Shown here piece after piece: positions 49,348 to 60,175 of a DNA stretch of 64,000 bases. This DNA is from Azolla caroliniana (lineage: Eukaryota > Polypodiophyta). The notes beneath the pieces are model-generated. The model had not been told where the DNA came from and did no database searches. It saw only the letters and a program-made list of their open reading frames with translations. Position 1 is the first letter of the stretch. Each line of letters starts with the position of its first letter. Made by a program: the position numbers and the translations under genes. The stretch spans positions 6,386,001 through 6,450,000 of the forward strand of contig JBHGNT010000005.1 in NCBI GenBank assembly GCA_043228905.1, given 5' to 3'.

Positions 49348-49867
49348 TACAAGAGTGAGTTACAACTCCTACTCCGACTCGGACTGAGGTAGGCTAGGTC
49401 CCAACGGTAGTCTACCGCCAAGCCGCCGTCAGGGAGCTCTCAGGCTCATCACGTCGAGCGGGGTTTTGCACAGGGGCCGACCAGAAGCAACCTACAACAG
49501 GGAGAGATACAACCCCGGTCGCGAACCGGCTACGCACAGAAAAAGAGTTAACCTAATAGCTTTCCCGCCATAGCTGCCGCTCGAGTTCTTGAGAAGGAGA
49601 AGGAGCAGAGAAAAAAAAAAAAAATGTCACTCCCTAGAGACGAAGCACAAAATGGTATACCCTTACGACTCAAAAATGGGCAACCCCTTCATAAGTGACC
49701 CCTCCCTTCCTTTTATAGCCCAAGGAGGGAGGGACCTTACAATGTGGGATAAAATTTCCCCTCTTATTTCTATACACCATTTCCTAGTATACGTGTGCAC
49801 ATGTTGCACACCACCGACTTGCCCTTTCCACCCCGGTTTCCACCTATGGACGAAAATCTTCACGACA
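49022..49867 (-). repeat. 5' LTR of Gypsy-C1
   Basis: 846 bp, TGTCGCGATGTTACGCG...CTTCACGACA, with a (TA) tract at about 49308-49345; same length as the 3' LTR. Confidence 0.93.
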
Positions 49868-50148
49868 ATGGTTTGAGCCTAGTACGTAGGTGTATTCCTT
49901 GGAGTTTGTGTCAATCGCTCGTATGAGCATTGAAGTTCATGTCAGTACTTCTGTCATTCCTTTTAAGGACTTGTATAAAAAGTGTTATGTAGGACATTTG
50001 TATGTACAGAGTGTTATTATTTTGAATTTAGTTTATGCTATTCTGCACTCTCTGTCTATGTCATGTGAAGCTTCCATTAAACCTGTACTCTTTCTATTGT
50101 TATCCGGGTGAACCGATTTGTCAAAGCTTCCGCATATTAACTTTGATA
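49868..50148 (+). repeat. 3' LTR of Copia-B1, second part
   Basis: Resumes at GGTTTGAGCCTAGTACGTAGG and ends TTAACTTTGATA. It aligns with 27955-28207 and 34183-34217. LINE sequence follows directly. Confidence 0.82.
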
Positions 50149-50388
50149 GATTGTGGTTGCAAATCATATTCTAATGGCCACTATATGACATACTGTTACA
50201 TGTTGGATAGTCTTGCCCAAGTCGATGAAATTGATAAAAAGGATTATCAAAAATTTCTTATGGGGGACCACAGAGGAAAAACATGCTCATGCAAAGGTTG
50301 CTTGGACCATACTGGTAAAGGAAAAAGTGAAGACAGGGTGGGATTGATAAATCCCGTGGTGCAAACGAATGCCTTGCTAGTAAAATTG
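50149..50388 (+). pseudogene. LINE ORF2 fragment downstream of RT (part 1)
   Basis: Reads IVVANHILMATI, CWIVLPKSMKLIKRI, KNFLWGTTEEKHAHAKVAW, then after a one-base shift GLINPVVQTNALLVKL. This is the post-RT region of plant L1-type LINEs. It is interrupted at AATTG by Copia-A2 and continues at 55519 in frame (LVVRSLQPPEAPWKILW). Confidence 0.85.
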
Positions 50389-50968
50389 TGAAAGAAAAAA
50401 CGTGAAATATTGCTCGGCCACAACCGAGTAATGAATCACTTCAATGAGAATGAAACACATAAATGGGAAATAGAGAGTGAACACATGTACACACACACTC
50501 CGATAGAGAGTACACATGATGTTTACGTGGAAAACCCTGAATGGGAAAAACCACGGCAGCCCACAGACTCCAACTATCACTATAAAGAAAAGGGTACAAT
50601 CAGAGACTCAGAGGCAACGACCTCGAGCTCTGTATCTTCACCAAGCGGCGGTTACAATAGAGTATCGCTCTATATCTCTCTCTATATATATACAACAGTT
50701 ATGCACATACAACAATATAACAACCACATACTAAGTGATTGCCCTAAGTCATATTTATACTTATATGAACTTAGGGCTATTTACAAATATAGCCTCAATA
50801 GGCTTACTCAAAACATATTTACCAATATGTCTTCTCTTCCGGTTCTCACCGGGTCCATCCAATCTGGTTTCCGGATCTCTTTTGATTCTCACCGGGTCCA
50901 CCCGATCCGGTTTCCGGATCTCTTCCGTTTCTCACCAGATCCCATCCGGAGGGACCAATTTCCCAACA
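50389..50968 (-). repeat. 3' LTR of Copia-A2
   Basis: 580 bp; contains repeated CTCACC(G/A)G(G/A)TCC..CCGATCCGG units near 50840-50945 and the reverse-sense hairpin words GGCTATTTACAAATATAGCC and AACATATTTACCAATATGT. Confidence 0.93.
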
Positions 50969-51006
50969 ATCTCCCCCTTCACTCCGGCATGGGATGTCTC
51001 GCCAGC

Positions 51007-52330
51007 TCAATCCACTTTCGACACGTGTTCAGCTTGTCGGTTGTCAACACCTTGGTTAGCATGTCCGACCCGTTCTCCTCCCTGTGGATCTTCGTCAACA
51101 CGAACTCTTGATCTTCTACTCTCTCCCGGATCCAGGGGTACCTTCGCTAGATATGCTTCGTCCGGGAATGGTAGGCCGCATTCTTTGCAAGGTGGATGGC
51201 ACTTTGACTGTCGCAGCAGAGCCATTATTCCTCCTGTTGGATTCCTAACTCTCCGATGAAGTCCTTCATCCATATTATCTCCTTGCCGGCTTCTACAGCT
51301 GCCATGTACTCCACCTCCGTGGTTGACAACGCAACTGTCTTTTGCAGCCTCGACTACCATGAAACAACTCCCCCTACATAAGTCATGACATATCGGGATG
51401 TAGACCGGCTGGTATCCGCATCAGTAGACATATCCGAATGCGTGAATCCATCAAGTTGGGGATTACCGGAGCCGAACCAGAGGCACATACTCAAGGTGCC
51501 TTTCAGATACTAGAGTATCCACTTGACCGCATTCCAATGCTCTCTTCCATGAATGCTTATGAACCGGCTTACCACTCCGACTGCATATCCGATATCCGGT
51601 CGGGTACATACCATCGCGTACATCAAGCTTCCGACGGCAGAGGCATATGGTATCTTCATCATATCCGTCTTCTCCGCCTTTGTCCTTGGACTTTGTTTTC
51701 CGGATAGCTTGCAGTTTGCCGGAAGTGTCGATCCGACCGGCTTCGCCTCCGACATGTTGAACTGTTGAAGCACCTTTGTCACATACTTCTCCTGTGACAA
51801 CCACAACAACTTCTTCGACCAGTCCCGGATGATGTGCATTCCCAATATCTGTCTTGCCAGACCCAAGTCTTTCATTGAGAAGGTCCGGTTCAGAGCCTTC
51901 TTCAGCATCCAAATCTTGCTTTGGTCTCTTCCAACGATCAGCATATCATCCACATATAGGAGGAATATCAGGAAATCTCCTCCGTCAAATTTCTTCACAA
52001 ACACGCAGTGATCAGCCTGCGTCTTGTGGTACCCTTGGTCGGTCATGAAGGAGTCAAACTTCTGGTACCATTGCCGGGGAGCTTGCTTCAGTCCATATAA
52101 GCTCTTCTTCAGTCGGCACACCAGGTGCTCCTTCCCTTTCTTCTCAAATCCTTCTGGTTGATGCATGTAGATCTCCTCTTCGAGGTCACCATGGAGGAAC
52201 TTCATCTTTATGTTTAGTTGCTCTACCTCGAGGTCCATGCTTGCCGCTATGCTTAGCACCGTCCAGATGGAAGTCATCTTAACTACCAAGGCAAAAATCT
52301 CGTCGAAATCAATTCCTTTCTTCTGCTAGA
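51007..52330 (-). pseudogene. Copia-A2 reverse transcriptase and RNase H
   Basis: RT open from 52289: VEQLNIKMKFLHGDLEEEIY, YGLKQAPRQWY, LLYVDDMLIVG, MKDLGLARQILGMHIIRD, TRPDIGYAVGVVSRFIS. RNase H continues 51510-51007 with a frame change: YVMTYVGGVV, VALSTTEVEYMA-like block and AKNAAYHSR. A TAG at about 52327 (QQKK to stop) and further stops inactivate it. Confidence 0.88.
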
Positions 52331-53904
52331 ACCCCTTCACCACGATCCGGGCTTTGTATCTCGGAGGGTTTCCGGCACCTCCTGGTTTTAACTTGTACAC
52401 CCACTTGTTCCGGAGTGTCCTCTTTCCTTTCGGCAACTCCGTTAGTTCATATGTGTGGTTCTCATGCAGGGAATCCATCTCGTCATGCATGGCACTCAAC
52501 CACTTGCGGATGTGGGGGTCTTTCTTTGCTCTTCGAAGCTTTCCGGCTCCCCCCAATCGGTTAGAAACACATGCTCTGCATCCGTAAATCTCCAGGGGGC
52601 TCTTTTCTCTCGAAGAGGGTATCTCCGTCCTTGGTTTCTGACTACCGGTTCCTCTGTTCTGAATCCGAATCCGATTCGGGATCTTGTCTGGTTCCGGTGT
52701 CTTCTTCTTCTTCGGTCGGTTCGGTTTCTTGTCCGTATCCGGCCGGTTCATCGAGTGTCCTCCGGTTGCCAACCAACATCCGGTTTTCAACCGGATAGGT
52801 CCTTGTATTCTCAAATTGGTTTTCATTGGATGATCCAGAGTTCATCACCTTCTTCTCCGACTCCCAGTCGGCAATGGTCTTGTCTTCCATGAAGACTATG
52901 TCCCGACTCCGGAACACCTTCTTGTCAACCAGATCCCACACCCGGTAACCAAACTCATCATCGTTGTATCCAAGGAATATGCATGGCCGGGACTTCGAAT
53001 CCAGCTTTGCTCTCTTGTCCTTTACACATGCACATAAGCGAGACATTTGAATACCTTTAGATGCCGGTAGGACACGTCCTTACCGATCCATACTCTTTGC
53101 AGTGTGTCTCCGTCCAAGGGTAATGAGGGTGATCTATTTATCACATAGGTTGTTGTTCTCAGTGCCTCAGCCCAAAACGTCTTGGGTAACTTGGCATGTG
53201 CAAGCATGCTCCGGACTCTCTCCATTATGGTTCGGTTCATCCTTTCGGCCAGCCGTTTAGTTCTAACGTCTTCGGCACTGTAAATTCGAGCCGGATTCCC
53301 TTTGATCGGCAGTACTCCTCGAACTACCCCCGATATTCTCCTCCGTTATTTGCTTGAACCGCCTTCAGCTTCCGGCCGGTTTCTCTTTCCACTCTCGCGT
53401 GGACTTCCGTAAAAACGGATAACACTTGATCCTTCGTCTTCACTGGTGCGACCCACAACTTCCGGTTGTGGTCGTCTATGAACGTCGCAAAGTACTACGA
53501 TCCGCATGTGACATCATGTCCACTTGACACACATCGGTATGCACCAGCTCTAGTGGTGCATTCCATCTCATCGGTGGTCTTGACCGAAAGGATGTTCGGT
53601 TTTGTTTGCCAGCCAAGCAATCGGTGCACTTCTCAAGTTGCACGTCCTTCACCGGAATAAGATTATCTTCGGCAAGCCTCTTCATCCCCTTCTCACTCAT
53701 GTGACACAGTCTTTTGTGCCACAACTCACCGGCCGTGTTGGATGCTACGTTCACTTCTTCCTGGCATATCCGGGCATGCATTAGATACAACGTGTTGACC
53801 TTCCGGGCTCGTGCCACTATTAGGCTCCCTTTGCTAAACTTCATAACTCCGTTCTGGATGCTACCCGTGTAGCCTTCATCATCTAGCCGATCGGCTGATA
53901 TCAA
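52326..53904 (-). pseudogene. Copia-A2 integrase and acidic linker
   Basis: From 53904: GELWHKRLCHMSEKGMKRL...CTDCLAGKQNRTSF (HHCC) and LELVHTDVCQV (first catalytic Asp intact). Then frame breaks, MNRTIMERVRSMLAHAKLP (53240-53022), LAYVHV, FLGYNDDEFGYRVWDLVDKK and an acidic linker to 52640. The PLRE-like block and RT N-terminus follow. Confidence 0.86.
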
Positions 53905-53928
53905 GTTCAGTCGAACCTCTAGAACGTG

Positions 53929-54980
53929 TCAGACGTCCTTCAGCAGCAATTTGCATCTGGTTGGTATCGTCAACAACAAATCTCCTATGCCGACAATTCG
54001 GCATGTGCCTTCATTCCCCATCCGGACACAACCATGATCACCAACTAAGTAGGATGAGAAGTATCTATGATCCGGTGTTAGGTGGAACAACGCTCTGGAA
54101 TCGACAACCCATGTTGTCTCATCGCCGACAAGGTTTAACTCATTCTCCTCGGTGATGAGCATCAGTTCTTCTTCACCTGTCGCGATCGCCGACGTTCCCT
54201 TCCGATCCAACCCTTTATGGTCCGAACCGGTCCAGTCCGAACACTTCTTCGAATCGGCACTGTCGGTTCCTTTCTCTTTCCGGAAATGTCGACAGTTCTT
54301 CTAGAAGTGCCCTGGCTTCCCACAGTAGAAGCAGATAGGCCTCCCCCTTGACTTTGACCTTGTCCCCAATTTGTCCTGGTTTTGGGGACTCCGATACCGG
54401 CCTCTTCCCCAGTTGTCGTCATCTTCCGTAACCAAGGCCTGGGGACTCTGATACCAGCCTCTTCCCCGGTTGTCGTCATTCTCCTCAGTGATGAGCATCA
54501 GTTCTTCTTCACTTGTCGCGATCGCCGACATTCCCTTCCGATCCAACCCTTTCTGGTCCGAACCGGTCCAGTCCGAACCAGGTGTATCAGGCCTTGGAAG
54601 GCATTCATGTGCTCCACCATACTAGAGTCATCCTGGTACCGGAGCCTCACGAGCTTCCGGAATACTGAAACCCGATTAACAACATTCTTGTTCTGGAACA
54701 TGATGTCGATCTTCTCCCAGAGTTCGTGAGCCTTACTCTCTTCATTGAAGTTGTTGTACAGGCTCATGTTGATGAAGCACCGGATGTATGTCGTCATCTT
54801 CATGTGCATCACCTACCACACTATGGCATCGATCTTATCCGGTCTCTTGTCCCCGAACTGAACCGGCAACCAATGATCTTTAACCACTACCATATCCCTC
54901 ATCTTCGACTTCCACACTAAGTAGTTGGAGCCGGTGAGCTTGAACATGTCGTCGAACGATTCTTCCATTTCTTGTGTTGT
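53929..54980 (-). pseudogene. Copia-A2 gag and protease, rearranged
   Basis: Starts MVSERTTQEMEESFDDMFKL at 54995 or at the inner Met; a TAG lies at about 54813 and SKAHELWEKI keeps Trp. After MNAFQGLIH the central gag is missing and the frame jumps to a copy of the segment following the zinc knuckle (RTRKGWIGRE...). That segment occurs twice (54155-54245 and 54500-54585), around the knuckle CFYCGKPGHF. Protease WVVDSRALFHLTP: the catalytic Gly is Arg. Confidence 0.85.
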
Positions 54981-54982
54981 TC

Positions 54983-54994
54983 GCTCTGATACCA
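54983..54994 (-). promoter_or_regulatory. Primer binding site of Copia-A2
   Basis: TGGTATCAGAGC in element sense, a perfect initiator Met tRNA-type site, three bases after the LTR. Confidence 0.93.
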
Positions 54995-54997
54995 TAT

Positions 54998-55513
54998 TGA
55001 AAGAAAAAATGCGGAATACTGCTCGGCCACAACCGAGTAATTAATCTCTTCAATGACAATGAAACACAAAAATGGGAAATAGAGAGTGAACGCATATACA
55101 CACACACTCCGATAGAGAGTACACATGATGTTTACGTGGAAAACCCTGAATGGGAAAAACCACGGGAGCCCACATACTCCAACTATCACTATAAAGAAAA
55201 GGGTACAATCATATACTTAGAGGCAACAACCTCGAGCTCTATATCTTTGCCAAGTGCCGGTTACAACAAAGTATCACTCTGTATTTCTCTCTATATATAT
55301 TACAACAGTTATGCACATACAACAATATAACAACCACATACTAAGTGATTGCCCTAAGTCATATTTATACTTATATGAACTTAGGGCTATTTACAGATAT
55401 AACCTCAATAGGCTTACTCAAAACATATTTACCAATATGTCTTCTCTTCCGGTTCTCACCGGGTCCTCTTCATTCATAACCGGATCCCATCCGGAGGGAC
55501 CAATTTCCCAATA
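54998..55513 (-). repeat. 5' LTR of Copia-A2
   Basis: Aligned with 50389-50968; the terminal TGTT of the element-sense start is TATT here. Confidence 0.92.
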
Positions 55514-56615
55514 AATTGGTGGTCAGGAGCTTGCAACCACCTGAGGCACCTTGGAAAATTCTATGGAGACGTAGACGGAAGATGTGACTGCCGAGACAAG
55601 GTGGATGTTGGCCAAGCAAGCCCTTTTGGGGTTTTGTGCCAGAAATGCGACCCAAATATTGGGGATGTATGCAAAGTCTATGTGTTGTTGGCATTATGAA
55701 AGCATAGCAAGGAATCAGAAAGGGGATCACTTGTAAGTGGAGAAATGATGCATATGCCCGGATGTACATGCCAATTGTGTGGAACCCACTGATTAGAGAT
55801 GTGGATGGGCTGATGATAGGACAAAAACCAGGCTTCAAGTGGGCCAACTTAATCAATGGCCAAGGGAATGCATTAGTGGACTGGAAGAGATTTCTATCTA
55901 ATGGTGTGGACACTCAAAAGGCTAGAATATGGAGGATAAGCAAGGGTAAAAGCATGCTCAAGAGAATTACATATGCCATTGCACGCAACAGGGATACCTT
56001 GTAAGATGAAGATATAATTACCTCCGAAACTGAATGGACATGACTTATAGATGCTAAGAATTGTCTTATTGGAATTAAGGGAATAAAAGTAGGATCTAAT
56101 GAGGCATGATACTACAAAATAGAGCATGGAATGGCAATATGTGAGCAACCAGCCTATCAAAGCAAAAGGCCGATTAGGCTGATTGCAAAAAATGGAAAGG
56201 ATATGATGATTGACCCTAAGCCAAGGGAGATCACATTGACGACAGTGTGTTGGCCAATAGAATGGTGTTATCAGCTATCATGGGACCCATGGATGTATTT
56301 TTGGAGAACTCAAGGACGAATTGAGGGTGCGAAGCTGGTTCAATTTTTCAGGTACAACACGAAAATTGAGAGGCAAATTATTCTAGAACAAGAACATGAC
56401 AAGATTCCAACACATAAACTTTGGATACATGAGGGCATTAGTGAAAGGAGATTAGATCAACTCTAGAAAATGATATGGCAAGACAATAATGACTGCAAGA
56501 TAATTATGTGCTTATGGCTTATTGCGCATAGAACATGGCCGGTAGGTGTTGGCATAAAAGGACAACTCCTTCCACTTTGTATCCTAGTGTGTGAACACGT
56601 ACAAATAGTTAGGGC
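55514..56615 (+). pseudogene. LINE ORF2 fragment downstream of RT (part 2), with zf-RVT-like end
   Basis: In frame with 50388 once one AATTG is removed: KLVVRSLQPPEAPWKILWRR, then TRWMLAKQALLGFCARNATQ, YARMYMPIVWNPLIRDVDG, RIWRISKGKSMLKRI. Later QLSWDPWMYFWRTQGRIEG, KIPTHKLWIHEGISERRLDQL, and near the end IIMCLWLIAHRTWPVG with Cys residues, resembling the zf-RVT module at the C-terminus of plant LINE ORF2. Several stops and shifts. The LINE 3' end and poly(A) are not clear. Confidence 0.75.
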
Positions 56616-56740
56616 TTAGTATATAAGCAATAACCTAACGTTGTAACTAGTGATCTTGTATCTTGAACCTCTGAGTGTAGTGCTACAAAGAGAGAACGAA
56701 ATGACATAGCTTCCATTAAAGCTTCAAATGGGTTTTCAAA
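56616..56740. other. Short non-coding spacer, nothing recognised
   Basis: AT-rich, with AGTATATAAGC near 56616-56630; could be the LINE 3' untranslated region or an LTR scrap. Confidence 0.3.
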
Positions 56741-58123
56741 TACAAATATGTATCTGGCTCAGAGAAACCCAAATACAAAGCTTGGCTCGTCGCGAAAGGG
56801 TTCAAACAGGAACTTGGGGTTGACTACAACAAGATATTCTCTCCAATAGTCAAGATGACCACCATTCGGCTCCTACTTGGGGTCGTGGCGACAGAAGACC
56901 TAGAGCTTGAGCAACTGGACGTCAAGACGGCTTTCCTACATAGAGAACTGGAAGAAGACATCTACATGTCTCAATCGGCAGGCTTCACATCGACAGGGGA
57001 GGAAGGTCACCTCGTATGTCGACTGAAGACTGAAGGAAAGCCTCTATGGCTTAAAACAAGCGTTGAGGATGTGGTACCAGAAGTTTGACTCCTACATCTG
57101 ACAGATCGGTTACAGCCGGTCCAACTCCAACCCATGTCTATATACTCAACAGATGGCCGATGAGTTCCAGATCTATCTGATTCTATACATCGACGACATG
57201 TTGATTCCAGAGAGCAATCAAGCCGAAATAGGAAAGCTAAAGCGAAGCCTTCACGACAAGTTTGTGATGAAGGAACTTGGACAAGCCCGACATATAATGG
57301 GCATGAGGATAGAGCAAAATCGGAAGACAAAGACTCTTCGACTCTCCCAGTCTGAGTACATCAAAAAGGTGTTGAGACGCGTCAACATGGAAAATGTCAA
57401 GTCAACACCAACACCGCTTCTGACGTCGATCCAACTATCAAATAGAGACTTTCAGATCGCAAATCCGACCGAAGTCGAAGGCTACACTGACTCTGAATAC
57501 GTCGGGAATTCGGACAATCGGAAGTGGACATCAGGCTACATCTTCACCTATGGTGGCAATGCCATATCATGGAGGTCGAAACTTGAAGAATGCACGGCCC
57601 TGTCTACCACACAGGCGGAGTACATAGCAACATCGGAGATAGCGAAGGAAGCGATTTGGCTGCACCGACTGACTGCCAACTTTTCGGCTACGAGCCAAAT
57701 CAACCGACTAGCGCTGACCATCTAGTACGACTCACAGAGCGCAATACACCTCATCAACAACCCTGTCAATCATGCTAGAAGAAACATATTGAGGTGCGGT
57801 ATCATCACATCTGGGAGCTAGTAACCAAAGTGAAGTTCGAAGTTCGGAACATCGACACCGAGGTAAACATCATTGATTGCCTGACGAAGCCACTCCCAGA
57901 TCAACGCTTCGGAGCACTAAGGACAAAGATGGGACTACAATAAGCGACTAAGCAGAAGAAAGTCCAACACAAAGCAGGAGGTTAGGCAGAATACCGACTT
58001 TATCCATGCTGACTCGGCTACCTGATGACTAACTTGTAACTATAACTTCGGATTAATTTGTAATCTAGGTTTACGGGGGGAGATAACCCCTCACCATTGT
58101 ATGTAAAAAGGAGTAGTCCTTTT
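56741..58123 (+). pseudogene. Copia-C pol remnant (RT and RNase H) with polypurine tract
   Basis: A third copia family. RT starts YKAWLVAKGFKQELGVDYN, then LEQLDVKTAFLHRELEEDIY, a frame break in the LKQALRMWYQKFD block, LYIDDMLIPE (YIDD) and MKELGQARHIMGMRIEQ. The RT-RNase H connection is deleted: LLTSIQLSNRDFQIANP runs straight into VEGYTDSEYVGNSDN. RNase H: WTSGYIFTYGG, ALSTTQAEYIA, YDSQSAIHLINN. Polypurine ACGGGGGGAGAT at about 58072-58083, then a short LTR start cut by Copia-A5. Confidence 0.87.
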
Positions 58124-58731
58124 TGTTAGGAAATAGGTCCCTCCGGATGGGAAGTGAGAAGAACAATATTGATATCGGTCGAGGCCGAAACCGAATGTGG
58201 ACTGCCCGACTACGGAAGACCCGGTGAGAACCGGATGACAAGTACCCGGCAACGGAAGACCCGGTGAGAACCGGATGACGAGTACCCCGCAAGACCCGGA
58301 TGGTGAAGACCCGGTGAGAACCGGATGTGGTGTACCCGGCAAGCGCCGGATGAGGAGTACCCGGCTACGGAGGACCCGGTGAGAACCGGATGACGAGTAC
58401 CCGGCAAGAGCCGGATGATGAAGGCCCAGTGAGAAGTGCTCACCGGATGAAGGGACATATTCGTAAATATGTTTTCTGAGAGTCCATCAGGGCTATATTT
58501 GTAAATAGCCGAAAAGTCATATTAGTATAAATATGACTTAAGGCAAACTTAGAGGTAGTTGTTGTCATTTCTTGTTGGCGCAAGATTAGAGCGTGACACT
58601 GTGTACAGAGAGAGTGAGAGGGAGGAAGAAGTCGTTGCCTCTGATTGTAACCGCCACCTGTGGCGAAGATAGTAAGCTCGAGGCTCGGTTGTGGCCAAGC
58701 GTTGTTCATCGGGAGCATGTAATTCCTGACA
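58124..58731 (+). repeat. 5' LTR of Copia-A5 with U3 minisatellite
   Basis: TGTTAGGAAATAGG...TTCCTGACA. U3 holds about six variants of a 36-40-base unit (CCGGATGACNAGTACCCGG, then CAAGACCCGGTGAGAA) at 58185-58440, more than any other copy here. Hairpin words near 58455 and 58490. Confidence 0.92.
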
Positions 58732-58734
58732 AAG

Positions 58735-58746
58735 TGGTATCAGAGC
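58735..58746 (+). promoter_or_regulatory. Primer binding site of Copia-A5
   Basis: TGGTATCAGAGC, three bases after the LTR. Confidence 0.93.
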
Positions 58747-58761
58747 GAAACGACACAGAAA

Positions 58762-59379
58762 ATGGACGATTCATTGGGAGGCATGTTCAAGCTCACCGGC
58801 TCCAACTATTCGGTGTGGAAGTCGAAGATGAGGGACATGCTCGTGGTTAAAGACCTCTGGTTGCCGGTTCAGTTCGGGGACAAGAGACCGGAGAAAATCG
58901 ACGCCGCGATATGGGAGGTAATGCACATGAAGACAGCGGCGTACATATGGTGCTTCATCGACATGAGCCTATACAACAACTTCAATGAAGAGAGCAAGGC
59001 TCATGAGCTCTAGGAGAAGATCGACATTATGTTTCAAAACAAAAATGTTGTTAATCAGGTTTCGGTATTCCGGAAGCTAGTAAGACTCCGGTACCAAGAT
59101 GGCTCTAGCATGACGGAGCACATGAATGCCTTCCAGGGGCTGATCCACCAGGCAACATCATTGGAAGTACCTCTTGCAGATGAGGTACTAGCACTACTCC
59201 TGCTCGGTTCCCTCCCAGATAGCTGGGAGACGTTGGTTGTCACCTTGGGCAACGCCGGGCCGGAAGAGAAACGGTTATCCCTAGCAAGAGTGAAGTCGAG
59301 CTTTCTAGATGAGGAGGCGCGTCGGAAAGATAAGGATACGAGCTCCGACCCCAAAGCGCTCCTTACCGAATCGGAACGT
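58762..59379 (+). pseudogene. Copia-A5 gag, 5' part
   Basis: ATG 58762 (MDDSLGGMFKLTGSNYSVWK). TAG at 59011-59013 in SKAHEL-stop-EKI, the same amber as in Copia-A1. It then continues MFQNKNVVNQVSVFRKLVRL, MNAFQGLIHQATSLE, LLLLGSLPDSWETLV, and ends in KALLTESER, where the Gypsy-C3 LTR starts. Confidence 0.9.
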
Positions 59380-60163
59380 TGTCGCGTTGTTACGCGCGTG
59401 CGTGGAGAAAGGCGGGACCACGGGGGTCTTGGACTAGGGAGTGACGGAGCGTAGGAAGTCGTGCTTCACCGTTTCCGGGGGATCCCAAAAGAACACCGGA
59501 AACGACCGAAGGGAGAGAGGGAAAGAGAGGGAGCGCGCGCTTAACACCGACTCACGCACACACACGCACGCGCACACACATGCCGACCCGACTCACGCCC
59601 TTATGTACAGGAAACCAAGGAAAGGGGAAGCACTCGACGCTAACAGAGACGCGAATATACACAGACAAACGCAACGTATATATATATATACATAAAAGGA
59701 AGAATACATTCCCGGCGTCGAGCCGGACCAAGGTAGGTTACAGCAGTCGTCTGTTGTCAAGCCGCCGTCGGGGAGCTCTCGGCTCGTCGCGCCGAGCGGG
59801 GTCTTGCACAGGAGGCCGAGCCAAAGCAAACCCTAAGCAAAACACGAAGGGGGAAGAAGAAGAAGAAGAAGAAGAAGCTTAACTAACCCTAAATCTAACG
59901 GTATACCCTCTAACGCAAAAATGGGCAACCCCTTTCACAAAGGCCGCTCCCTTCCTTTTATAGAACAAGGAGAGGGACGCGTTATAATGTGGGATAAATC
60001 CCGACTTACATGGGATCGTCTGTCCCAACTTGACTACTCTTCGGCGCCATAAAGGCGCCCTCGTTATTCACACTAAATGTACAAGGGTGAGCACACACGC
60101 TGCACCCCGCCGATGTAGCCAATGTTTCCTGGTTTCCGCCTCTGGCCGAAATTCTTCACGACA
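59380..60163 (-). repeat. 3' LTR of Gypsy-C3
   Basis: TGTCGCGTTGTTACG...TTCTTCACGACA, 784 bp; includes a short (TA) run near 59675-59690, a GAAGAA tract near 59855 and reverse-sense CTATAAAAGG near 59953. Confidence 0.93.
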
Positions 60164-60175
60164 TCCGCCCCCACC

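Larger units (their letters stand above)
40686..49867 (-). mobile_element. Gypsy-C1, pol-less gag element carrying nested Gypsy-B2
   Basis: 846-bp LTRs at 40686-41531 and 49022-49867, primer site 49000-49017, polypurine tract 41532-41543, gag-like ORF at 48984-47848 and a repeat array at 46450-47480. It sits inside the Copia-B1 3' LTR; flanks ACGG and ATGG fit a 4-base duplication with one CpG change (uninterrupted sequence near 27950: ACGGTCCGAGCC). Gypsy-B2 (41981-46266) replaced about 100 bases of the internal region. No RT, RNase H or integrase of its own is visible. The LTRs differ by about 3 percent by eye. Confidence 0.85.
50389..55513 (-). mobile_element. Copia-A2, complete Ty1/copia element with clean target duplication
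   Basis: LTRs 50389-50968 and 54998-55513 (TGTTGGGAAATTGG...TTCTTTCA in element sense), primer site 54983-54994, polypurine tract 50969-50980. Target duplication AATTG at 50384-50388 and 55514-55518. Gag is rearranged, pol has stops. The 5' LTR lacks about 60 bases of the U3 repeat present in the 3' LTR. Confidence 0.94.
58124..59379 (+). mobile_element. Copia-A5, 5' LTR and gag, interrupted by Gypsy-C3
   Basis: 5' LTR 58124-58731, primer site 58735-58746, gag from 58762 to 59379, where Gypsy-C3 begins. The remainder would lie beyond the window. Confidence 0.9.

Noticed and set aside
56548-56700. A separate copia LTR beginning at TGTTGGCATAAAAGG
   Set aside because: The frame of the LINE zf-RVT-like end runs through this point, and no matching LTR end or target duplication was found.
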